Part shown: piece by piece, positions 1 through 5,474 of the stretch
Layout of the letters: each line of letters begins with the position of its first letter
Position numbering within the stretch: the stretch's first letter is position 1
From: Acidimicrobiaceae bacterium
GTDB lineage: Bacteria > Actinomycetota > Acidimicrobiia > Acidimicrobiales > Bog-793
Reading direction: 5' to 3'
NCBI GenBank assembly: GCA_025463965.1
Contig: JAODBN010000010.1
Coordinates: 1 to 7,423, forward strand
Length of the DNA stretch: 7,423 bases
Position numbers and translations under genes: made by a program
Notes under the pieces: generated by a model
Database searches by the model: none
The model's input: only the letters and a program-made list of their open reading frames with translations
What the model was told of the DNA's origin: nothing

Positions 1-75
1 CTCGAGCTGATCCGGGTCGCGAGCCTCGCCGAGGCGGTCGAAGTCCTTCGGGCGAAGGGGGCTCCGCTACGCTGA
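1..75 (+). CDS. radA: C-terminal end of RadA (DNA repair/recombination ATPase), partial
   Basis: Frame 1 is open from the window edge to a TGA at 73-75 and encodes the last 24 residues of a protein whose beginning lies outside. The peptide contains VASLAEAVEVLR and ends GAPLR. It resembles the end of the Lon-protease-like domain of RadA (Sms), where a short 'hhxLxEAhxxhh' helix closes the protein. RadA is a RecA-like ATPase that helps process recombination intermediates, and in several bacteria it is encoded next to disA and modulates DisA activity. The call rests mainly on that neighbour relation, since disA starts only 4 nt downstream, plus the fit of the tail. The catalytic domains are not visible, so the identity is likely but not proven from this fragment. 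Confidence 0.7.
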   Translation, partial: LELIRVASLAEAVEVLRAKGAPLR

Positions 76-79
76 CCAG

Positions 80-1174
80 GTGGCGGACCTGGACAGCGAC
101 CTGGCCGACCGCCTGGCCCAGGTAGTCCCCGGCTCTCTTTTGCGCGAAGGCCTCGAGCGCATCCTTGGGGCCCGCATGGGCGCGCTGGTCATCCTCGGTG
201 ACGGACCAGAGGTGCTCGGGATCTGCTCGGGGGGCTTCCACATCGATGCCGAGATGAGTCCGCAGCGGCTCTCGGAGCTGGCGAAGATGGACGGGGCCAT
301 CGTGCTCAGCGAGGACGCTCGCCGCATCGCCTGGGCGAATGTCCATCTCATCCCCGACCCCGCGGCTCAGACGACCGAGACCGGCACGCGCCACCGCACT
401 GCCGAGCGCGTGGCGCGAAGCGTGAACATCTCGGTCGTGGCGGTCTCGGAGGAGAACTCCACCATCACCGTCTATCGCGGCGCGTTCCGCCACCAGCTCC
501 AAGACACCGACTCGCTGATCGGGCGGGCCAACCACCTGCTGCAGACGCTCCAGCGCTTCATCGACCGCCTGGAAGTGGTCGACCGGGCCCTCGACCGCTG
601 CGAGCTGGACGAGACGGTCACCTTGAACGAGGTGATCACCGTGCTCCAGCGCGCAGAGATGGCGATGCGAGTGGCCCGGGCGATCGCTCGCCTCGTGACC
701 GAGCTCGGCTCGCAGGGGCGCTTGCTCCGGTTGCAGCTCCAGGAGCTGGTCACGATGGCGACAGGCGACCGGCGCATGGTCCTCGCCGACTACGTGCGCC
801 CTCTCTCGAACGGCCAGGAGCTCGAGGACGCCATCGAATCGGCGCTGTCCTGCCTGGCCTCGGTCCCCACTGAGCAGCTGCTCGACCTCCAGCACCTGGC
901 CACCGCAATGGCCGGTCCGGGACTTTTCGGCGAGCTTGTCGCCGGGGACCTCACTGCCCGGATCACCCCCCGGGGACGCCGTCTCTTGCGCCGGCTGCCA
1001 CACCCTCTCCCCGACGGGGTGGTGGACGAGCTGGTTGGCCGCTACGGCGACCTGTTCGGGCTGCGGCGGGCGACGCTCGAGGAGCTCGCCGTCACCGCCG
1101 GCGAGGAGGAGGCGAACGAGCTGCGCCGGGGCATCGATCGCCTCGAACGCGTGCGGGGTGAGCGCCGGCCCTGA
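80..1174 (+). CDS. disA: DNA integrity scanning diadenylate cyclase DisA
   Basis: The 364-residue product condenses two ATP into the second messenger c-di-AMP and scans DNA for branched structures, acting as an octamer in the cytoplasm. The N-terminal DAC domain (about residues 15-140) is well conserved. It has GGF at 51-53, the catalytic DGA motif at 71-73 (AKMDGAIVLSED) and the ATP-binding GTRHRTAER at 102-110. A helical linker covers about 145-285, and a RuvA-like helix-hairpin-helix DNA-binding domain follows at about 295-358 (LPDGVVDELVGRYGDLFGL). The length is usual for the family. The GTG start at 80 lies 4 nt after the radA stop, suggesting co-transcription; no strong Shine-Dalgarno is evident. 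One oddity is the second hairpin near residues 338-352, where family members normally read V-E-G-h-G-E-x-R-A. Here it reads VTAGEEEANEL, so the G-h-G turn is lost. Cyclase activity looks intact, while DNA binding may be altered (inference). Confidence 0.96.
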   Translation: MADLDSDLADRLAQVVPGSLLREGLERILGARMGALVILGDGPEVLGICSGGFHIDAEMSPQRLSELAKMDGAIVLSEDARRIAWANVHLIPDPAAQTTETGTRHRTAERVARSVNISVVAVSEENSTITVYRGAFRHQLQDTDSLIGRANHLLQTLQRFIDRLEVVDRALDRCELDETVTLNEVITVLQRAEMAMRVARAIARLVTELGSQGRLLRLQLQELVTMATGDRRMVLADYVRPLSNGQELEDAIESALSCLASVPTEQLLDLQHLATAMAGPGLFGELVAGDLTARITPRGRRLLRRLPHPLPDGVVDELVGRYGDLFGLRRATLEELAVTAGEEEANELRRGIDRLERVRGERRP

Positions 1175-1201
1175 GCGTCTCGGGGGCTCCGGAACGCCCA
1201 G

Positions 1202-1222
1202 TACAATGCGGCCCGGTACAAT
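1202..1222 (+). promoter_or_regulatory. Candidate carD operon promoter with two TACAAT -10 boxes
   Basis: In the 146-nt gap between disA and carD, the heptamer GTACAAT occurs twice, at 1201-1207 and 1216-1222, 15 nt apart. TACAAT fits the TAnnnT -10 element of actinobacterial housekeeping sigma factors. No clear TTGACA-like -35 is seen at 16-18 nt upstream of either box. A start near 1229 would give a leader of about 90 nt before carD. Promoter identity is inferred from composition and position only. Confidence 0.45.
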
Positions 1223-1307
1223 AGGGGCTGCGGCTGCCCAGGAGGTCCGTGCGCCACGCCCCCGGCAGGTCCGGATCTGGGTCGACGGCCTCTTCTTTCC
1301 CGGGCTT

Positions 1308-1314
1308 GAGGAGG
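1308..1314 (+). promoter_or_regulatory. Ribosome binding site that decides the carD start
   Basis: GAGGAGG lies 6 nt before the GTG at 1321. This is near-ideal spacing and supports 1321 as the carD start rather than the in-frame GTG at 1249. The latter also has an AGGAGG (1240-1245), but only 3 nt of spacing. Confidence 0.75.
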
Positions 1315-1320
1315 CTCTGC

Positions 1321-1797
1321 GTGTTCGACGTCGGCGACAAGGTCGTCTATCCCCATCATGGTGCCGCGGTCGTTGAGCGGCGGGAGGTCCGCGAGGCCTT
1401 CGGGGAAAAGCGCGAGTACCTGGTCCTGCGCCTCGCTTACGGCGATCTCACCTTGATGGTCCCCGCGGACAACACCGACGAGGTGGGTCTGCGGGAAGTG
1501 ATCAACGACGAAGAGGTCGAGGAGGTCTTCGCCGTCCTTCGTAAGAAGGAGGCGCGGATGCCCACGAACTGGTCGCGCCGGTACAAGAACCACGTGGAGA
1601 AGCTGAAGTCGGGCGACATCTACCAAGTCGCCGAGGTCGTCCGGAACCTGTCCATCCGCGACAAGGACAAGGGTCTCTCCGCCGGCGAGAAGCGCATGCT
1701 GAACCGGGCCCGTCAGATCCTCGTCTCCGAGCTCACCTTCGCCATCGGGGTGAGCGAGGAAGAGGCGGAGGAGCGGCTGAACGCCGCACTTCCCTAA
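1321..1797 (+). CDS. carD: CarD family RNA polymerase-binding transcription regulator
   Basis: The 158-residue protein matches actinobacterial CarD end to end. CarD binds the RNA polymerase beta subunit and stabilises the open complex at promoters, notably those of rRNA genes. The N-terminal polymerase-interaction domain (about 1-55) opens with FDVGDKVVYPHHGAA. The C-terminal helical DNA-interacting domain (about 80-155) includes PTNWSRRY, whose Trp84 corresponds to the minor-groove wedge Trp85 of Mycobacterium tuberculosis CarD, and GLSAGEKRML. Arg24 matches mycobacterial Arg25. Met46 stands where mycobacterial Arg47 sits, a change I believe is common in CarD/CdnL proteins outside mycobacteria. 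The GTG at 1321 is chosen because it gives the standard family N-terminus and has GAGGAGG at 6 nt. The upstream in-frame GTG at 1249 would add 24 unlike residues. The gene is the first of a tight run with ispD (11-nt gap). Confidence 0.96.
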   Translation: MFDVGDKVVYPHHGAAVVERREVREAFGEKREYLVLRLAYGDLTLMVPADNTDEVGLREVINDEEVEEVFAVLRKKEARMPTNWSRRYKNHVEKLKSGDIYQVAEVVRNLSIRDKDKGLSAGEKRMLNRARQILVSELTFAIGVSEEEAEERLNAALP

Positions 1798-1808
1798 GGA
1801 GCGACGAG

Positions 1809-2474
1809 ATGCCCGGGGGGACCTGGGCCGTTGTCGTGGCGGGAGGGCAGGGCCGCCGCTTCGGGCGGCTGAAGCAGTTCGAGCCACTCGGCGACCGCAC
1901 GGTCGTCGAGTGGTCGGTCACTGCGGCGCGAAGCGTCGCCGACGAGGTCGTGCTGGTGGTCCCCGCCGAGGTGCTTTCCGACCCCACCTGCCGTGCCGGC
2001 TGCGAGATCGTGGTCGCCGGTGGCGTCACTCGGGCCGCATCGGTCCGTGCGGGGCTCGCCCTCGTGCCCGCGCACGTCGAGTTCGTGCTCGTCCATGACG
2101 CTGCGCGCCCGCTCGCCTCGCCCCAGCTGTTCGCAGCCGTGCTCCAGGCGGTCCGCGACGGTGCAGACGGGGCCGTGCCGGGTGTTCCCCTCGCAGACAC
2201 CGTCAAACGGGTGAAGGGCGTACTCGTGCTCGAGACGGTCCCGCGCGACGAGCTCGTCGCCGTCCAGACGCCCCAGGCCTTCCGGGCAGAACCGCTCCGG
2301 CGGGCCCATCTCGGCGAGCCAGAGGCCACTGACGACGCCGGTCTGCTCGAGGCGGCCGGCGCCCGGGTCGTGGTCGTGCCAGGCGAGCCAAGGAACGTGA
2401 AGCTGACCGAGCTCCAGGACCTGCGGAGGCTCGCGGGATGGGCCAGCGAGATGCTCGGGGCCCCGTCGCCGTGA
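1809..2474 (+). CDS. ispD: 2-C-methyl-D-erythritol 4-phosphate cytidylyltransferase
   Basis: IspD transfers CMP from CTP to MEP, giving CDP-methylerythritol in the non-mevalonate isoprenoid pathway. The 221-residue product has the expected length and all hallmark blocks. These are the nucleotide-binding loop VVVAGGQGRRFGRLKQF (8-24, with Lys22 in the substrate-contacting position), VTRAASVRAGL (73-83), VHDAARP (95-101), DTVKR (130-134), QTPQAFR (153-159), TDDAGLLE (174-181) and NVKLT (196-200). AAGGAG at 1796-1801, overlapping the carD stop codon TAA, lies 7 nt before the ATG, so translation is probably coupled to carD. The 3' end overlaps the start of ispF. IspD and IspF act two steps apart, with IspE encoded elsewhere; this ispD-ispF pairing after carD is also found in mycobacteria. 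Confidence 0.97.
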   Translation: MPGGTWAVVVAGGQGRRFGRLKQFEPLGDRTVVEWSVTAARSVADEVVLVVPAEVLSDPTCRAGCEIVVAGGVTRAASVRAGLALVPAHVEFVLVHDAARPLASPQLFAAVLQAVRDGADGAVPGVPLADTVKRVKGVLVLETVPRDELVAVQTPQAFRAEPLRRAHLGEPEATDDAGLLEAAGARVVVVPGEPRNVKLTELQDLRRLAGWASEMLGAPSP

Positions 2475-2980
2475 GCTCCCAGCGGATCGGCCTCGGCGTC
2501 GACGTCCATCCCTTCGCCGAGGCGGACATGGACAACGGCAAGCTCCTCACGTTGGGCGGCGTCACCTTCCCCGGAGAGCGGGCGCTGCGCGGTCATAGCG
2601 ATGCGGACGTGCTGGCCCATGCGATCGCGGACGCCGTGCTCGGCGCCGCTGGCCTCGGCGACCTCGGCGCGCACTTCCCCGACACCGATCCGCGCTGGCG
2701 GGGAGCCGACAGCCTCGTGCTGTTGGCCGAGGTCGCCTCCCTGGCGGCCGGCGCTGGATGGCGCCTCGTCAATGCCGATTGCACGCTCGTGGGCGAGCGA
2801 CCGAAGGTCGTCGGCCACCGTCAGGAGATGATCGAGCACCTGAGCGCGGCAGCGGGCGGGCCCGTGCACGTGAAGGCGACCCGCCCCGAGGGGCTGGGCA
2901 GCCTGGGTCGCGTCGAGGGCCTCGCATGCTTCGCGATCGCCCTCGTCGAGCAGCTCCCGGCGATGGAGGCCGGCTCCTGA
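2471..2980 (+). CDS. ispF: 2-C-methyl-D-erythritol 2,4-cyclodiphosphate synthase
   Basis: IspF cyclises CDP-ME 2-phosphate to MEcPP with release of CMP; it is a zinc-dependent homotrimer. Starting at GTG 2471 the protein has 169 residues. The metal site is clear: DVH (Asp11, His13) and the signature GHSDADVLAHA (41-51), whose His50 is the third ligand. DLGAHFPDTD (64-73), NADCTLVGERPK and the late KATRPEGLGSLGR block are also present. The loop after DVHPF is a few residues longer than usual (AEADMDNGKLL). GTG 2471 overlaps the ispD stop as GTGA, gives a family-like N-terminus (SSQRIGLGVDVH) and is preferred here. An in-frame ATG at 2438 is a real alternative: GGAGG at 2425-2429 lies 8 nt before it, and it would add 11 residues and overlap ispD by 37 nt. 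Confidence 0.96.
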   Translation: MSSQRIGLGVDVHPFAEADMDNGKLLTLGGVTFPGERALRGHSDADVLAHAIADAVLGAAGLGDLGAHFPDTDPRWRGADSLVLLAEVASLAAGAGWRLVNADCTLVGERPKVVGHRQEMIEHLSAAAGGPVHVKATRPEGLGSLGRVEGLACFAIALVEQLPAMEAGS

Positions 2981-3879
2981 GCCCTTCGCGCGGCAGGCCC
3001 GCTCGTCGGGACGCCAGGCCGTCCGCAGCCGGTGCTCCCGGCCCCGGCCCTCGTCCGGGTCCGGGCCGCGGCGCCAACGCCGGAAGGCAAGCTCCCGCGC
3101 CGCCCGCTGGCCACACCGGGCGGTTCTCGCCACGGGGGGCAGATCTCGGGGGCGAACAGGTCGAGGGCCGCAACGCGGTCCTGGAGCTGCTGCGCGTCGG
3201 CCGACGCGAAGTGCGCCAGCTGCTCGTGTCCGGCTCCGCGGCCGACGACGCAGAGCTCCTCGGGGCGGCGCGCCGCAGGGGAGTGCTGACCGAGGAGGTG
3301 GACGCCGCGGAGCTGTCGCGCCGGGCCCGGACCGAGGTTCCCCAGGGAGTCATCGCTCTGGCCGCACCCGTGCTCCCGATCGAGCTCGCCGACCTGCTCG
3401 ACTCCGAGCCGAGCTCGGGTGCTCCCGCCTTCCTCGTCGTCCTCGACGGCGTCACGGACCCGCAGAACCTGGGCTCGGTGCTGCGCAGTGCCTGCGGTGC
3501 GGGAGCGACCGGCGTGGTGCTTCCCCGACACCGCTCGGCCCACCTCTCGCCGGCGGCCTGCAAGGCAGCGGCCGGGGCGGTGGAGCACCTGTCCTTCGCC
3601 CTCGTGTCGGGCGTGCCGTCGGCCCTGCAAGAGCTCACCCGCAAGCACGTCTGGACCGTCGGCCTCGACGGAGAGGCGAGGGCTGAGCTCGAAGGCCTGG
3701 AGGTTCTTGCCGAGCCGGTCGCCCTGGTTCTCGGTGCAGAGGGCCACGGGCTGTCATCGCTGGCGCGTGCCCGTTGCGACGTCCTCGCGCGGATCCCGCT
3801 GCCCGGTCCGGTGGAGTCCCTCAATGTTGCGGCTGCCGCGGCGGTCGCCTGCTTCACCGTGGCTTCGCGGCGTCGCTGA
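2926..3879 (+). CDS. rlmB: SpoU/TrmH family 23S rRNA 2'-O-methyltransferase (RlmB-like)
   Basis: The product is a SPOUT-fold RNA ribose methyltransferase, probably modifying the Gm2251 position of 23S rRNA. Numbered from ATG 2926 (317 residues), an L30e-like substrate-binding domain begins at VEGRNAVLELL (79-89). The three SpoU motifs follow: DGVTDPQNLGSVLRSA (174-189), LVLGAEGHGLS (267-277) and IPLPGPVESLNVAAA (290-304), together forming the trefoil-knot SAM site. The N-terminal ~75 residues are basic and rich in Pro and Gly, as in actinobacterial RlmB extensions, and are probably disordered. The start is uncertain. ATG 2926 has GAGGG at 6 nt but overlaps ispF by 55 nt. No ATG, GTG or TTG lies in frame between it and the first domain. 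A CTG at 2977, forming CTGA with the ispF stop and preceded by GGAGG at 7 nt, is the other candidate. RlmB and related TrmH-family enzymes (for example TsnR-like) cannot be separated with certainty by eye. Confidence 0.9.
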   Translation: MLRDRPRRAAPGDGGRLLSPSRGRPARRDARPSAAGAPGPGPRPGPGRGANAGRQAPAPPAGHTGRFSPRGADLGGEQVEGRNAVLELLRVGRREVRQLLVSGSAADDAELLGAARRRGVLTEEVDAAELSRRARTEVPQGVIALAAPVLPIELADLLDSEPSSGAPAFLVVLDGVTDPQNLGSVLRSACGAGATGVVLPRHRSAHLSPAACKAAAGAVEHLSFALVSGVPSALQELTRKHVWTVGLDGEARAELEGLEVLAEPVALVLGAEGHGLSSLARARCDVLARIPLPGPVESLNVAAAAAVACFTVASRRR

Positions 3880-3929
3880 CGAGGCGTTCGGGCGATCCTC
3901 GGGCCCGCAATCAGCCGTGGGTATCAACG

Positions 3930-3964
3930 GAGACGGCCCGCTGGCTAAGCCAGCGGACCGTCTC
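3930..3964 (+). terminator. Long hairpin after rlmB, probable terminator
   Basis: The arms GAGACGG-c-CCGCTGGC (3930-3945) and GCCAGCGG-a-CCGTCTC (3949-3964) pair over 15 bp with a single C/A mismatch and a TAA loop. The hairpin starts 50 nt after the rlmB stop. There is no T-tract on either strand, which is common for actinobacterial terminators. Because gltA converges from the other side, it may serve both strands. Confidence 0.75.
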
Positions 3965-3976
3965 GTAAGTCCCCCC

Positions 3977-4008
3977 ATCAGGTGCCGGATCCCCCGTCCC
4001 GGCCTGAT
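3977..4008. terminator. Second hairpin in the rlmB/gltA convergent gap
   Basis: ATCAGG-tg-CCGG (3977-3988) pairs with CCGG-CCTGAT (3999-4008), giving 10 bp with a 2-nt bulge and a 10-nt loop. The plus strand continues with the moderately T-rich ATCTGTCT. It lies between the two convergent genes and could terminate either transcript. It is weaker than the 3930 hairpin. Confidence 0.45.
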
Positions 4009-4020
4009 ATCTGTCTAGCG

Positions 4021-4046
4021 CATCACTGGCATCCGCGCCAGAGATG
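4021..4046. terminator. Third hairpin, next to the gltA stop
   Basis: CATC-a-CTGGC (4021-4030) pairs with GCCAG-a-GATG (4037-4046), giving 9 bp flanking one A/A mismatch, with the loop ATCCGC. On the minus strand it forms 14 nt after the gltA stop codon, a normal terminator position. On the plus strand it is followed by TTTC. It is a probable terminator for gltA or for both genes. Confidence 0.5.
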
Positions 4047-4060
4047 TTTCGGGCAGATTT

Positions 4061-5335
4061 CTACTCGGCGTCGCGTGCCTCAATCGGCACGTACGCGCGG
4101 GTGGGGCTGCCCGAGTAGAGCTGACGGGGACGGGCGATCTTCTGCTTGCTCTCGAGCATCTCGTTCCAGTGCGCCATCCAGCCCGCGGTCCGGGGGATCG
4201 CGAAGAGCACGGTGAACATCTCGACCGGGAATCCCATCGCCTGGTAGATCAGGCCGGAGTAGAAGTCGACGTTGGGGTACAGGCGCCGGGAGATGAAGTA
4301 CTCGTCCGCGAGCGCCGTCTCCTCGAGCTTGAGGGCGATGTCGAGCAGCGGGTTCTTGCCGACCACCTCGAACACGTCGTAGGCGGCCTTGCGGATGATC
4401 TTGGCGCGCGGGTCGTAGTTCTTGTAGACGCGGTGCCCGAAGCCCTGAAGCCGGCCCTTGCCCTCCTTTACGGCCTGGACGAAGGCCGGTACCTCGGAGA
4501 TGTCGCCGATCGAGGTGAGCATCCGAAGAACCGCCTCGTTCGCCCCGCCGTGCAACGGGCCATATAGGGCCGCACAGGCCGCCGCACAGGCCGAGTAGGG
4601 GTCCGCCTGTGCCGAGCCGACCACTCGCATGGTGGTCGTGGAGCAGTTCTGCTCGTGGTCCGCGTGGAGGATGAACAGCAGGTCGATGGCACGCACGAGG
4701 GCTGGGTCGGCCTGGAAGTGCGGCTCTGAGGTCTTCCACATCATCGACAGGAAGTTCTCGGCGAAGCTGAGCGTGTCGTCGGGGTAGACGAAGGGCTTGC
4801 CCGAGGAGAAACGGTGCGTGGCGGCCGCCAGGGTCGGCATCTTGGCGATCAGCCGGAGGATCTGGTCCATCCGGACCGCCGGGTCGTCGATGTGCTTGGC
4901 CTCGGGGTAGAAGGTGGACAGCGCGGCGACTTCCGAGACGAGCATTCCCATCGGGTGGGCGTCGTAGTGGAAGCCCTCGAGGAATCGCTTGACGTTCTCG
5001 TGGATGAAGGTGTGGGTGGTGACGTCGGAGGTGAAGCTCGAGAGCTGCGCTTGGTTCGGCAGCTCTCCCTTCAACAGCAGGTACGCGACCTCGAGATAGG
5101 TGGAGTGCTCGGCCAGCTCCTCGATCGGGTATCCCCGGTACTCGAGGACGCCCGCCTCACCGTCGATGTAGGTGATGGCGCTCTCGCACTCGGCCGTGGC
5201 CGAGAAGCCCGGGTCGTAGAACCAGATGCCCGGCAGCAGCTTCGCCCACTCGGCGGCGCTGACCCCTCCCTCCACGATCGGGTCCTCGATGCTCTGGCCG
5301 GTCCTGTTGTCGGTGATCGTGACACTCTCTGGCAC
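4061..5335 (-). CDS. gltA: Citrate synthase (type II)
   Basis: The 424-residue enzyme condenses acetyl-CoA and oxaloacetate to citrate, the entry step of the TCA cycle. It matches the long, GltA-type (type II) family: the N-terminal extension (WFYDPGFSATAECESAITYI) is followed by GVLEYRGYPIEELA. The functional residues are visible. They are LHADHEQNCSTTTMR (223-237), the catalytic His262 in YGPLHGGANEA, His301 in the signature GFGHRVYKNYDPR (298-310) and Asp357 in NVDFYSG. These correspond to E. coli His264, His305 and Asp362. The GTG start at 5335 has GGAAGGA (plus-strand 5342-5348) 6 nt upstream, which fixes the start. The gene is alone on the minus strand, convergent with rlmB and divergent from the methyltransferase gene. 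I have not judged whether the NADH-allosteric site is conserved. Confidence 0.97.
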   Translation of the reverse strand: MPESVTITDNRTGQSIEDPIVEGGVSAAEWAKLLPGIWFYDPGFSATAECESAITYIDGEAGVLEYRGYPIEELAEHSTYLEVAYLLLKGELPNQAQLSSFTSDVTTHTFIHENVKRFLEGFHYDAHPMGMLVSEVAALSTFYPEAKHIDDPAVRMDQILRLIAKMPTLAAATHRFSSGKPFVYPDDTLSFAENFLSMMWKTSEPHFQADPALVRAIDLLFILHADHEQNCSTTTMRVVGSAQADPYSACAAACAALYGPLHGGANEAVLRMLTSIGDISEVPAFVQAVKEGKGRLQGFGHRVYKNYDPRAKIIRKAAYDVFEVVGKNPLLDIALKLEETALADEYFISRRLYPNVDFYSGLIYQAMGFPVEMFTVLFAIPRTAGWMAHWNEMLESKQKIARPRQLYSGSPTRAYVPIEARDAE

Positions 5336-5387
5336 GCTCGGTCCTTCCTCGTTCCGGCCCCCCCGAAGCCCCGCTTCAGCCGCATCG

Positions 5388-5420
5388 ATCCTACGACTGT
5401 CCTTACTTGTTACGACAGTC
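5388..5420 (-). promoter_or_regulatory. Candidate gltA promoter and operator (TAGGAT plus inverted repeat)
   Basis: On the minus strand TAGGAT (plus-strand 5388-5393) fits an actinobacterial -10 element and would start transcription near 5380, about 45 nt before the gltA GTG. Immediately upstream lies a perfect 7-bp inverted repeat, GACTGTC (5395-5401) and GACAGTC (5414-5420), with a 12-nt AT-richer spacer. It covers the spacer and -35 region and no TTGACA-like -35 is seen. A regulator bound there could control gltA and possibly the divergent gene. The regulator is not identified. The would-be leader also contains a small GAAGC-CCC-GCTTC hairpin (5365-5377). Confidence 0.5.
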
Positions 5421-5474
5421 CGGGTCGGGCACGTGCAGCTGGCGCTTCGCTGCCGGGTGCCTGATCATGGGGCG

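Noticed and set aside
3032..3110. GC-rich, repeat-like stretch near the rlmB N-terminus as a separate repeat
   Set aside because: It encodes the Pro/Gly/Arg-rich extension of RlmB, and the apparent repeats come from CCG/GGC codons. No precise unit was found.
1733..3133. 466-codon open frame on the minus strand opposite ispD and ispF
   Set aside because: It is antisense to two fully recognisable enzymes. The translation is low-complexity (Arg, Ser, Ala, Thr) with no domain, as expected for shadow frames in GC-rich DNA.
2769..3857. 362- and 308-codon minus-strand frames opposite rlmB
   Set aside because: They are opposite a gene with all SpoU motifs and show no recognisable motif or ribosome binding site.
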